NCBI GenBank assembly: GCA_900541235.1
Contig: UQIW01000032.1
Location: 1 to 7,815, forward strand
DNA: 7,815 nt
Direction: 5' to 3'
Source of the DNA: an uncultured Collinsella sp.
GTDB taxonomy: Bacteria > Actinomycetota > Coriobacteriia > Coriobacteriales > Coriobacteriaceae
A program made the position numbers and the translations under genes. Positions 1 through 6,138 of this stretch are shown piece after piece. The notes under the pieces were generated by a model. The model was not told where the DNA came from. It did not search any database and saw nothing but the letters and a program-made list of their open reading frames with translations. The first letter of the stretch is position 1, and each line of letters starts with the position of its first letter.

Positions 1-85
1 CTCAAGAAGGAGTAACATCGGGACTTGCAGCGACGGACCTCAGGACACTCTTACACCACGTCTGCGCGCGCGACCTTTGCGCGAC

Positions 86-204
86 AAGTGAGTAGACTTT
101 TTTGAACATCCCAAGCAGCCCGGTCATCCTGCTTTTCAAAACCGCAGGTAGATAGCTTGTTACAAAACTGCCTGGTCGCCAAAGTTCCAAAAGCCTACTC
201 ACTT
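86..204. repeat. Inverted-repeat element overlapping the 3' end of pdxR
   Basis: The two ends are inverted copies: AAGTGAGTAG at 86-95 and CTACTCACTT at 195-204, a perfect 10-bp match. The similarity continues imperfectly inward through a CTTTT tract to GAAC (104-107) opposite GTTC (184-187), giving terminal repeats of about 21-22 nt. Inside is a further hairpin, CCTGC (128-132) with GCAGG (144-148), whose loop holds TTTT and AAAA. The right end covers the last codons and the stop codon of pdxR. There is no coding sequence of note inside. The organisation fits a small non-autonomous mobile element or dispersed palindromic repeat; a structured 3' UTR or terminator-like region is the alternative. 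Mobility is inference, because only one copy lies in this window. Confidence 0.5.
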
Positions 205-1634
205 AGGTTGCAGAGTGCTCCCATTAGCTGCGATTCCAAGGTATTTAGCGCTTTTGAACTCAAATCGTCATACTGAACAAGAATTTGACTTGAGTTTTCA
301 GGGACAAATGCGCCATCGGCACACCAATAACAGTCACTGATATCGACAAAAGGGATACTCGAGCGCGTGAGGGCCCGCACAAAAGAGCTTCCGCCCGCTC
401 CGCGCTCCGCAACCACGGTGCAGTAAAGGCCCGCGTCTGCATGTTCGATCGAGACCTCCCCTGCCGGAAACGCTTTCCGCACAAGCGACGTCAGGCCATC
501 ACGCGCCTCGCGAGCACGAACGCGCACGCGGTTCACATGTCGCTCGTAATCACCCGATTCCAGCAAACGCGCCAAAGCGACCTGGTCAACAGAGCTCACC
601 GACGAGGCGTAGAAACCAAGGTTGCGCCTAAACCGCTCCATTAGCTCATCGGGCAACACCATATACGCCAAACGCAACGCCGATGAAAGGCTCTTCGAAA
701 ACGTGTTGGTGTAGATAACCGACTGGGCGGCATCGATCGACGCGAGCGCGGGAATCGGCTTGCCGGCAAGGCGAAACTCACAATCAAAGTCATCTTCGAT
801 GAGATACCGACCTGGTCGCTCGGCGGCCCAGCTCAGTAGCGCATAGCGACGCGCAATACTCGTCACAAGGCCGGTCGGATACTGATGAGACGGCATCAAG
901 TGAAGGACATCGGTCCCGCTTTTCTGCAGAGTGCTCAAGTCCACGCCCTCATCATCCAACGGGATATGTCGTACTTGGCAGCCCATAGCCTGATAGATAC
1001 GCGTCAGACGCAAATAGCCCGGGTCCTCAACGGCATACACCTTGTCGGCTCCAAGCAACTGAACCAACATGGTATCGAGCAGCTGGGCGCCTGCACCGAT
1101 AACAATGTTGTTGGGGTCGACATTCATGCCCCTTGTCCCACGCAGATGGTGAGCAATTGCGCGTCGCAGCCGAGCGGTGCCCTGCGCCGGTGCGGGCGAA
1201 AAGATTTCGCGCTCATCTTCGGATGCCAGCGTCGCCCGTAGTGCGCTTTGCCAAAGCCGCGCCGCCTCCAAAGCGGAAGGAGAAAGTGCATCGAACAGCT
1301 CGACCTGTCCGTTGACATCATGCGCGCTGAGGCCCACAGAGACGGTATCTCGGTCGATGCCCTGCGAAGCCAAAGGCAAAACCGGTGCATCCGGAAGCTT
1401 GCAAGCGTAGTAGCCACGACGCGGCATTGAGCAAATATAGCCCTCGGCAAGTAACTGGCTATATGCATTCTCGATGGTAATGACACTGATTCCCAGATGA
1501 CTGGCAAAGGCGCGCTTAGACGGAAGATGCTCCCCCGCCACAATACGTCCAGCAACAATATCATCTCGAATTTGCTGGTAAACATACTCATAAAGCGATG
1601 CTTCGCCGCGTTTTTCCAAATTGTAGTCAAGCAT
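195..1634 (-). CDS. pdxR: MocR/PdxR-family transcriptional regulator (GntR wHTH fused to aminotransferase domain)
   Basis: This 479-aa protein is a MocR-type regulator that most likely controls PLP synthesis. Residues about 12-78 form a GntR winged helix (LPSKRAFASHLGISVITIENAYSQL, in part 38-62). Residues about 115-475 are a fold-type I aminotransferase domain with MPSHQYPTG (248-256), the PLP-ring EDDFD motif (280-284) and the PLP lysine K314 in TFSKSLSSALRLAY. In this family PLP binding reports vitamin B6 status. An in-frame TTG at 1667 could extend the protein by 11 residues, but the ATG at 1634 has a Shine-Dalgarno AGGTGG (minus strand, 1642-1647) seven bases upstream and gives the usual family length. 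It is divergent from pdxST, the typical arrangement for PdxR. Its stop codon lies inside the 86-204 repeat. The family is certain; the PdxR assignment rests on the neighbours. Confidence 0.9.
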   Translation of the reverse strand: MLDYNLEKRGEASLYEYVYQQIRDDIVAGRIVAGEHLPSKRAFASHLGISVITIENAYSQLLAEGYICSMPRRGYYACKLPDAPVLPLASQGIDRDTVSVGLSAHDVNGQVELFDALSPSALEAARLWQSALRATLASEDEREIFSPAPAQGTARLRRAIAHHLRGTRGMNVDPNNIVIGAGAQLLDTMLVQLLGADKVYAVEDPGYLRLTRIYQAMGCQVRHIPLDDEGVDLSTLQKSGTDVLHLMPSHQYPTGLVTSIARRYALLSWAAERPGRYLIEDDFDCEFRLAGKPIPALASIDAAQSVIYTNTFSKSLSSALRLAYMVLPDELMERFRRNLGFYASSVSSVDQVALARLLESGDYERHVNRVRVRAREARDGLTSLVRKAFPAGEVSIEHADAGLYCTVVAERGAGGSSFVRALTRSSIPFVDISDCYWCADGAFVPENSSQILVQYDDLSSKALNTLESQLMGALCNLSE

Positions 1635-1645
1635 GAGTTTGCCAC

Positions 1646-1689
1646 CTGACCTTATCGAGCTGTTCAATCTGGTATTAGGCTGACCTTAT
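1646..1689. promoter_or_regulatory. Direct repeat CTGACCTTAT x2, candidate PdxR operator
   Basis: CTGACCTTAT occurs at 1646-1655 and again, identically, at 1680-1689, 34 bp start to start (a little over three helical turns). Both copies lie in the pdxR-pdxS divergent gap. The right copy overlaps the expected start point of the candidate pdxR promoter; the left copy sits in the pdxR leader and touches its Shine-Dalgarno. MocR regulators such as GabR are known to bind direct repeats as head-to-tail dimers, so this is the natural candidate for PdxR binding. Binding itself is inferred. Confidence 0.55.
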
Positions 1690-1690
1690 T

Positions 1691-1719
1691 ATTATCTCGA
1701 AAACTGAGTATTTTGCCAT
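1691..1719 (-). promoter_or_regulatory. Candidate sigma-70-type promoter for pdxR
   Basis: On the minus strand a -35-like ATGGCA (1719-1714) and a -10-like GATAAT (1696-1691) are separated by 17 bp, matching consensus at 4/6 and 5/6 bases. A start near 1683-1685 would fall within the right copy of the CTGACCTTAT repeat, which suits autoregulation. This was read by eye from consensus only. Confidence 0.45.
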
Positions 1720-1739
1720 ACCCAGCTCCCCGATAGGAT
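1713..1739 (+). promoter_or_regulatory. Weak candidate promoter for pdxST
   Basis: TTGCCA (1713-1718) and TAGGAT (1734-1739) resemble -35 and -10 boxes, but the spacing is a short 15 bp; using TTTTGC (1711-1716) as -35 would give 17 bp. If correct, the boxes overlap the -35 of the opposing pdxR promoter, so the two promoters would share DNA, and the leader would be about 35 nt. Evidence is weak. Confidence 0.25.
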
Positions 1740-1779
1740 GTTCCGTCAAGCAATGCACATGCCAACCAAGGGAGCAACC

Positions 1780-2670
1780 ATGGCAGAACAGACCAGCAAG
1801 GCCGATCGCGTCAAACTCAATCGCGAACTCGCGCAGATGCTCAAGGGCGGCGTCATCATGGACGTCACCACGCCCGAGCAGGCACGCATCGCCGAGGAGG
1901 CAGGCGCCTGCGCCGTCATGGCACTCGAGCGCATCCCGGCCGACATCCGTGCCGCAGGCGGCGTCTCGCGCATGAGCGACCCCAAGATGATCAAGGGCAT
2001 CCAAGAGGCCGTCTCCATCCCTGTTATGGCCAAGTGCCGCATCGGTCACATTGTCGAGGCGCAGGTCCTGCAGGCTATCGAGATCGATTACATCGACGAG
2101 TCCGAGGTTCTCTCCCCTGCCGATGACGTCTATCACATCGACAAGACCCAGTTTGACGTGCCATTTGTCTGCGGCGCCCGCGATCTGGGCGAGGCGTTGC
2201 GCCGTGTTGCCGAGGGCGCCACTATGATTCGCACCAAGGGTGAGCCGGGTACGGGCGACGTCGTTCAGGCCGTGCGTCACATGCGCAAGATCCAAAAGCA
2301 GATCCGCGACGTTGTTGCCCTGCGCGACGACGAGCTCTTTGAGGCAGCCAAGCAACTGCAGGTTCCGGTCGAGCTGGTACGCGAGGTCCATGCCACGGGC
2401 AAGCTTCCCGTCGTGAACTTTGCCGCCGGCGGCGTAGCGACCCCGGCCGATGCCGCGCTGATGATGCAGCTGGGTGCCGAGGGCGTCTTTGTCGGCTCGG
2501 GCATCTTTAAGAGCGGCGACCCCGCCAAGCGCGCCGCTGCCATCGTCAAGGCCGTGGCAAACTTCACCGATGCCAGGCTCATCGCCGAGCTTTCGGAGGA
2601 CCTGGGCGAGGCCATGGTGGGCATTAACGCCGACGAAATCGAGATTATCATGGAAGAGCGCGGGCGCTAG
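1780..2670 (+). CDS. pdxS: Pyridoxal 5'-phosphate synthase, synthase subunit PdxS
   Basis: PdxS builds PLP from ribose (or ribulose) 5-phosphate, glyceraldehyde 3-phosphate and ammonia in the DXP-independent pathway. It works as a cytosolic dodecamer decorated with PdxT. The 296-aa protein is a full-length (beta/alpha)8 barrel. Key residues match the known family positions shifted by four: D28 in GVIMDV, the sugar-binding lysine K85 in PVMAKCRIGH, and the second catalytic lysine K153 in RTKGEPGTGD. NFAAGGVATPADAAL and GVFVGSGIFKS form the C-terminal phosphate-binding part. An in-frame ATG at 1738 would add 14 residues, but the start at 1780 has a strong AAGGGAG (1768-1774) five bases upstream and MAEQTSKADRVKLNREL is the usual N-terminus. 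pdxT follows after 20 bp, so the two are one transcription unit, probably under the divergent PdxR. Confidence 0.97.
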   Translation: MAEQTSKADRVKLNRELAQMLKGGVIMDVTTPEQARIAEEAGACAVMALERIPADIRAAGGVSRMSDPKMIKGIQEAVSIPVMAKCRIGHIVEAQVLQAIEIDYIDESEVLSPADDVYHIDKTQFDVPFVCGARDLGEALRRVAEGATMIRTKGEPGTGDVVQAVRHMRKIQKQIRDVVALRDDELFEAAKQLQVPVELVREVHATGKLPVVNFAAGGVATPADAALMMQLGAEGVFVGSGIFKSGDPAKRAAAIVKAVANFTDARLIAELSEDLGEAMVGINADEIEIIMEERGR

Positions 2671-2690
2671 TCCAGCAGAAAGGATCGCAC

Positions 2691-3278
2691 ATGAGCGATT
2701 ATGCAGACCAAACGGTTGCCGTGCTGGCGGTCCAAGGCGCTTTTGCCGAGCACGAGGCAAGACTATTCGAGCTTGGCGCACACTGTATTGAGCTGAGGCA
2801 GGCGGCTGATTTGAAGCAGGACTTTGACCGTCTGGTACTTCCCGGCGGCGAGTCTACCGTTCAAGGGAAGCTGCTTGATGAGTTGGGCATGCTCGAGGAG
2901 CTTCGTGCCCGTATCGCTGAAGGTATGCCCGTCCTGGGCACCTGCGCCGGCCTGATTCTACTGGCTCACGACCTTGCCGCCCATGACGATAAGGGCACGC
3001 CGCGTCTGGAAACCATGGATGTACTTGTCGAGCGCAATGCCTACGGCAGGCAGCTCGGCAGCTTTCGAACCAAGGGGCAAATAGCCGGCATCGACGGTGA
3101 AGTGCCGCTGACGTTTATCCGCGCGCCCCGCATCGTCGAGGTCCACGGCGACGCCAAGGCCTTAGCGAAAGTCGACGGTCGTATCGTCGCCGCGCGCCAG
3201 GGCAACCAGCTCGGCGTAACCTTCCACCCCGAGCTCGACGACGATACCCGCCTCCACGAACTGTTCCTCCAAATGTAG
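2691..3278 (+). CDS. pdxT: Pyridoxal 5'-phosphate synthase, glutaminase subunit PdxT
   Basis: PdxT is the class I glutamine amidotransferase that hydrolyses glutamine and channels ammonia to PdxS. The 195-aa protein is full length. It begins with the typical VAVLAVQGAFAEH (8-20), carries PGGEST (51-56), the nucleophile C85 in GTCAGLILLA, and the other triad members H179 and E181 in FHPEL near the C-terminus. The segment RNAYGRQLGSF (115-125) is a conserved family signature. The start is supported by AGAAAGGA (2677-2684) six bases before the ATG. It lies 20 bp behind pdxS, as is usual. The C-terminus at FLQM is ordinary. About 23 bp after the stop begins a long perfect hairpin. Confidence 0.97.
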   Translation: MSDYADQTVAVLAVQGAFAEHEARLFELGAHCIELRQAADLKQDFDRLVLPGGESTVQGKLLDELGMLEELRARIAEGMPVLGTCAGLILLAHDLAAHDDKGTPRLETMDVLVERNAYGRQLGSFRTKGQIAGIDGEVPLTFIRAPRIVEVHGDAKALAKVDGRIVAARQGNQLGVTFHPELDDDTRLHELFLQM

Positions 3279-3301
3279 GCATCGAAATCAACAAACGAAA
3301 C

Positions 3302-3365
3302 GAGAGTGGATAATCTCCCACCTTGAGCATGAATATGGGCTCATACCGGGAGATTATCCACTCTC
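3302..3365. repeat. Perfect 18-bp inverted repeat (hairpin 1)
   Basis: GAGAGTGGATAATCTCCC at 3302-3319 is exactly complementary to 3348-3365. The 28-nt centre contains a second small stem, TGAGC (3324-3328) with GCTCA (3339-3343). No T-run follows on either strand, so it is not a classical intrinsic terminator, although it is the first structure after pdxT and could protect the 3' end of the mRNA. It resembles dispersed intergenic palindromes (REP-like units). The gap 3279-3627 contains no gene. Confidence 0.75.
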
Positions 3366-3372
3366 ATGCTAC

Positions 3373-3430
3373 GTAGTCGTTGGGGACGTTCTTAAATGAC
3401 CAGTCAAACAAGAACGTCCCCAACGACTAT
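3373..3430. repeat. Perfect 20-bp inverted repeat (hairpin 2), REP-like
   Basis: TAGTCGTTGGGGACGTTCTT at 3374-3393 is exactly complementary to 3410-3429, with a further G:T wobble at 3373/3430. The 16-nt loop holds a near-palindrome, TGAC (3397-3400) CA GTCA (3403-3406). The left foot reads GTAG (3373-3376), the tetranucleotide often found at the foot of REP hairpins recognised by RAYT (IS200-like tyrosine) transposases. That link is inference, since no such gene is in this window. There is no T-run to support a terminator. Confidence 0.75.
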
Positions 3431-3474
3431 CTTTTAGCAGGTCTGGATCATGGCAATGTCGATGTTTTGGCACC

Positions 3475-3590
3475 GACAGCGAGCGCCCGCCAGAGCGAAC
3501 AAATTGGCATGAAAAGAGGACGGCATAGACCTTCTGGTCATGCCGTCCTCTTTGAATGACAAGTTGTCGCTCTGGTGGGCGCGCAGCGTC
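3475..3590. repeat. Giant compound inverted repeat (hairpin 3)
   Basis: A roughly 116-nt sequence folds back on itself almost completely. The outer stem pairs 3483-3498 with 3567-3582 (16 bp including one G:T), flanked outward by short pairs GAC 3475-3477 with GTC 3588-3590. It continues inward through CAA 3500-3502 with TTG 3564-3566 and CAT 3508-3510 with ATG 3556-3558, to the strong inner stem at 3513-3553. It contains the likely terminator described separately. It may be a third palindromic element placed between convergent genes, or a structured RNA; the outer stem exceeds what termination needs. Confidence 0.6.
3512..3553. terminator. Bidirectional intrinsic terminator between pdxT and the RGG gene
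   Basis: AAAGAGGACGGCAT (3513-3526) pairs perfectly with 3540-3553. After one bulged A (3527), GACC (3528-3531) pairs with GGTC (3536-3539) around a TTCT loop. On the minus strand the stem ends in CTCTTTTC, on the plus strand in CTCTTTG. It lies between convergent genes, so it can serve both, more convincingly the minus-strand gene 3628-4539. The short T-runs lower certainty. Confidence 0.6.
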
Positions 3591-3595
3591 AACTA

Positions 3596-3623
3596 GTTAC
3601 GCAGTTTGGTAAAACCGCGTAAC
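3596..3623. repeat. Short hairpin directly after the RGG gene stop
   Basis: GTTACGC (3596-3602) pairs with GCGTAAC (3617-3623). After an A:C mismatch, GTTT (3604-3607) pairs with AAAC (3612-3615) around a GGTA loop. It begins 4 nt after the stop codon of the minus-strand gene. Without a T-run it is more likely a 3'-end stabilising structure than a terminator. Confidence 0.5.
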
Positions 3624-3627
3624 CCAA

Positions 3628-4539
3628 CTAGAAGCGGTTACCGCGGAAGCCGCCACCGTTGCGGCCGCCACGGTCGCCACCGCGACCGCCGCGGTCGTTA
3701 CCACGGTTGCCGCCGAAGCCGCCACGGTTGCCGCCGCGGTCGCCATAGCCACCACGGTTGCCACCAAAGCCGCCGCGACCGCCACGGTCGCCGCCACGGT
3801 CACCAAAGCCGCCGCGGCCACCGCGATCGCCACCGCGACCGCCACGGTCGCCGCCACGGCCACCACGATCGCCAAAGCCGCCGCGACCGCCACGGTCGCC
3901 GCCACGGCCACCACGGTCGTCACGGCCGCCGCGAGGACCGCGATCCTCGTCCAGGCCCATGGCGACGAGCGGAGCGATAACCTTATCGAGAGCGGCCATC
4001 AGCTCGGTGGCCTCCTCGTAAGAAAGCTCGGGCAGGAGCTTCTCCTTCTTGTTGGCAAGCTCGACCAGGCCCTCAGCGGCATCCTCGGCAGCGAAGACGA
4101 CGATCTTGCGCATATCGCCCTCGGCGTCGTCGATGCGGCCGACCAGATCGGCAGCCTCGGCCTCGGCCATCAGGCCATCGAGCTCACGGAGGCGCATGCC
4201 CAGCAGGTCGGACATTTCCTTCTGCTCCATCTTGGGCTTGAGGTCAAGAAGCTTGATGGCGCGCTCGATGTTCGCCATGCGCTCGGCCTTGGCCTCCTCC
4301 TCCTTAGAAATAGCAAAGCGACGGCTACGCAGCAGGCGGGCGGCCTTCTGCATCTTGTCCATCAGCTCTTCGTCATCGTAATCAACGGCGGCCTCGACAA
4401 CCTCGGCCTCCTCCTCGGCGGAAACCTCGTCAGCAGCCTCAACCTCGGCAGCTTCGGTCTCCACGGTCTCGACTGCCTCGACCTCGGCAGCCACGGTCTC
4501 GTTCTCGGTCTCGTTCATGATCTCTTCGTTCTCGGACAT
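3628..4539 (-). CDS. MarR-like winged-helix protein with acidic N-terminus and RGG-repeat tail
   Basis: The 303-aa product has three parts. Residues 1-60 are strongly acidic and low complexity (Glu, Ala, Val). Residues about 85-195 look like a MarR-type winged-helix unit: RAIKLLDLKPKMEQKEMSDLL and MRLRELDGLMAEAEAADLVGRI fit the helix-turn-helix, GDMRKIVVFA the wing, and the ELANKKEKLLPELSYEEATELMAALDKVI region the dimer helix of that family. Residues about 199-303 are an Arg/Gly tail with about 20 RGG motifs mixed with FG, NRGG and YGD. RGG tails bind RNA or nucleic acid in other proteins. A DNA- or RNA-associated role is therefore inferred; the target is unknown. The start has a perfect AAGAAGGAG four bases upstream (minus strand, 4544-4552). 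The MFS gene lies upstream on the same strand after 152 bp. No gene name is assigned. Confidence 0.85.
   Translation of the reverse strand: MSENEEIMNETENETVAAEVEAVETVETEAAEVEAADEVSAEEEAEVVEAAVDYDDEELMDKMQKAARLLRSRRFAISKEEEAKAERMANIERAIKLLDLKPKMEQKEMSDLLGMRLRELDGLMAEAEAADLVGRIDDAEGDMRKIVVFAAEDAAEGLVELANKKEKLLPELSYEEATELMAALDKVIAPLVAMGLDEDRGPRGGRDDRGGRGGDRGGRGGFGDRGGRGGDRGGRGGDRGGRGGFGDRGGDRGGRGGFGGNRGGYGDRGGNRGGFGGNRGNDRGGRGGDRGGRNGGGFRGNRF
3631..3945. repeat. GC-rich in-frame tandem repeats encoding the RGG tail
   Basis: The DNA behind the RGG tail is made of degenerate 9-15-nt units of the CCGCCACGGTCGCC type. The longest identical pair I found is 36 nt at 3764-3799 and 3872-3907, offset 108 bp, which equals 36 codons and keeps frame. 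Such tracts expand and contract by slippage, so tail length probably varies between strains. Long open frames on other strands across this tract are by-products of its composition. Confidence 0.8.
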
Positions 4540-4560
4540 GAGACTCCTTCTTGGCCCTCT

Positions 4561-4607
4561 CGGGCATCATCGCCCCATTCGCGGGGCCCGTCGCGCACTC
4601 TTTGCGC
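4561..4607 (-). promoter_or_regulatory. GC-rich leader hairpins upstream of the RGG gene
   Basis: In the leader of the minus-strand gene, GCGCA (4593-4597) can pair with TGCGC (4603-4607). GCCCC (4572-4576) pairs with GGGGC (4583-4587), while CGGGC (4561-4565) pairs with GCCCG (4586-4590). The last two pairings share 4586-4587, so they exclude each other in full. The structures end about 8 nt before the Shine-Dalgarno. A role in translation control is speculation. The rest of the gap (4608-4691) shows no convincing promoter or terminator. Confidence 0.25.
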
Positions 4608-4691
4608 TTTAAACATTCATGCCTCTCGGCAAAACGTCCATTAGTTTATGGTGTCGCCATCCAATCTAGCTGCAGAATCTATGTGCACACA

Positions 4692-6107
4692 TTAATGCGA
4701 CATGTGCGACTCGCGACGAGCGTACACCAGCGACGTCGCGAACCCGACCACGGCAATTACAGCCGCCACACGCACGGCAGCTGCAAATCCAATCGCCTGG
4801 GCAACGTCGGACGCAGCGCCAGCGGCGCCGGCGGTCGCGGCAGAACTCGAGAGCAGGCCGATAAACAGCGACGGGCCAAACGATGCGGCAATCATGTTCC
4901 ACGTGTTGAGCAATGCCGTTCCGTGAGGATGCTCAGCGGCAGGCAGCGTCTCCAATCCGGCCGTTTGCGAGGGGCTCAGCACCAAACCGACTCCGGCATA
5001 CACCACAACGGTCAGCGCCACGACGACGCCGATGTTCATGCTTGCCGCCGTCATCGAGATGGCAGTCTGCCCCACGGCAATCAGGGCAAAACCGACCGGC
5101 AGCAGCGGCCATGCGCCACGGGCGTCCATCACGCGTCCGCCCACAATCGAGGTCACGGCGTTGCAGGCAATCGCCGGCAAAATGAGCAAGCCCGCAATAA
5201 GTGCGGTCATGCCGTATGCGCCCTCAAAATAGAGCGGCAACAAAACGCTCATCGAGAACGTCGTCATCATCGACACCACCACAAGCAAACACGCAGGCCA
5301 AAAGCGAAAGCTCGCCATGGGACGCACGTTAAGCACCGGATGCTCGAGCTTGAGCTGACAGGCCGCAAACAGGCCGAGCAGCACAATGGCGGCGAAAAGC
5401 GCCACGATGCCGGCAATCAGATTGGTCGAGAACTCGCCTACGGAATACACAAATGCCGTAATGCCGGCGGCGAGCAAAACAACCGACAGAATATCAAGCG
5501 TGGTGTTCGAGCGCTCTCCGACATTCTGAACAAGCTTAACGCCCGCCGCAGCGACCGCAATGCCGCCCACCAACGGCACTACGAACACCGCCCTCCAGCC
5601 AAACAACGTGCACATAAGACCGCTGATCACGGGCCCAAACGCCGGCCCCAGCGTAATGCAGGCACCGCCCAGGCTCAGATACAGACCAAGCTTCTCGCGC
5701 GGGGCGCAAGACAGCACCACGTTCATCATGAGCGGAAACAAGATGCCCGATCCTGCAGCCTGCAAAATACGACTTGGCAGCAAAACGCTAAACGACGGAG
5801 CGATCAGACACAGGACTTCGCCGGCGACCATACATCCGCATGCGAAAAACAACAGCTTGCGCGTCGAGAAACGGCCGGACAGGAAGGCCATGATGGCCGT
5901 AAAGATCGACGTCACAATCATGTAGCCCGAGACGAGCCACTGCGCCGTGGTGGCACTCACCGAAAAGGCCGCCATAATGTCGTGCAACGCCACGTTAATG
6001 ATGTTCTCGTTAAACGCGGCAACAAAGGCCGCAATATACATAACGACGAGAATCGCCGCAGTGGCCGATGGCGTTGCTTGAACTTGTTGCTGAGATTTGC
6101 TCCCCAT
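4692..6107 (-). CDS. MFS efflux transporter, DHA2 (14-TMS, EmrB/QacA-like) family
   Basis: The 471-aa inner-membrane protein has about 14 hydrophobic segments, the first at roughly residues 17-40 and the last near 440-462, as in proton-driven DHA2 drug exporters. Family motifs are visible: FNENIINVAL in segment 1 (motif D1, where the common Asp is Asn with Glu next to it), SGRFSTRKL after segment 2 (motif A), and GGACITLGPAFGPVISGL in segment 5 (antiporter motif C). The substrate cannot be told from sequence. The frame stays open to 6518, but that would run into the divergent gene at 6313. The ATG at 6107 has AAGGA (within 6112-6121) at good spacing and gives a normal N-terminus MGSKSQQQ. The gene is divergent from the deformylase-like gene. 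The neighbouring LysR gene could regulate it, by position only. Confidence 0.9.
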   Translation of the reverse strand: MGSKSQQQVQATPSATAAILVVMYIAAFVAAFNENIINVALHDIMAAFSVSATTAQWLVSGYMIVTSIFTAIMAFLSGRFSTRKLLFFACGCMVAGEVLCLIAPSFSVLLPSRILQAAGSGILFPLMMNVVLSCAPREKLGLYLSLGGACITLGPAFGPVISGLMCTLFGWRAVFVVPLVGGIAVAAAGVKLVQNVGERSNTTLDILSVVLLAAGITAFVYSVGEFSTNLIAGIVALFAAIVLLGLFAACQLKLEHPVLNVRPMASFRFWPACLLVVVSMMTTFSMSVLLPLYFEGAYGMTALIAGLLILPAIACNAVTSIVGGRVMDARGAWPLLPVGFALIAVGQTAISMTAASMNIGVVVALTVVVYAGVGLVLSPSQTAGLETLPAAEHPHGTALLNTWNMIAASFGPSLFIGLLSSSAATAGAAGAASDVAQAIGFAAAVRVAAVIAVVGFATSLVYARRESHMSH

Positions 6108-6138
6108 GCATTTCCTTCCTCTTGGAACGACAGTCGCA

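Noticed and set aside
2..202. Minus-strand open frame of 66 codons from a GTG overlapping the pdxR end
   Set aside because: It has no Shine-Dalgarno, its start lies inside the inverted-repeat arm, and the peptide resembles no family I know.
1635..1667. TTG-initiated 11-residue extension of pdxR
   Set aside because: The ATG at 1634 has a better Shine-Dalgarno at proper spacing and fits family length; the extension would also cover one operator repeat.
1738..1779. 14-residue N-terminal extension of pdxS from an upstream ATG
   Set aside because: There is no Shine-Dalgarno before it, it overlaps a candidate -10 box, and the start at 1780 has a strong site.
1675..2781. Long minus-strand open frame of 368 codons opposite pdxS
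   Set aside because: It is a codon-bias shadow of pdxS and extends into pdxT and the promoter region; pdxS itself has all family residues.
3302..3590. Reading the series of hairpins as a CRISPR array
   Set aside because: The hairpins differ in sequence and are not regularly spaced identical repeats, and no cas genes are present.
3597..3980. Open frames opposite or out of frame with the RGG tail, rich in Ala/Val or Arg/His
   Set aside because: They are produced by the GC-rich tandem repeat; compositions are monotonous and no ribosome-binding sites support them.
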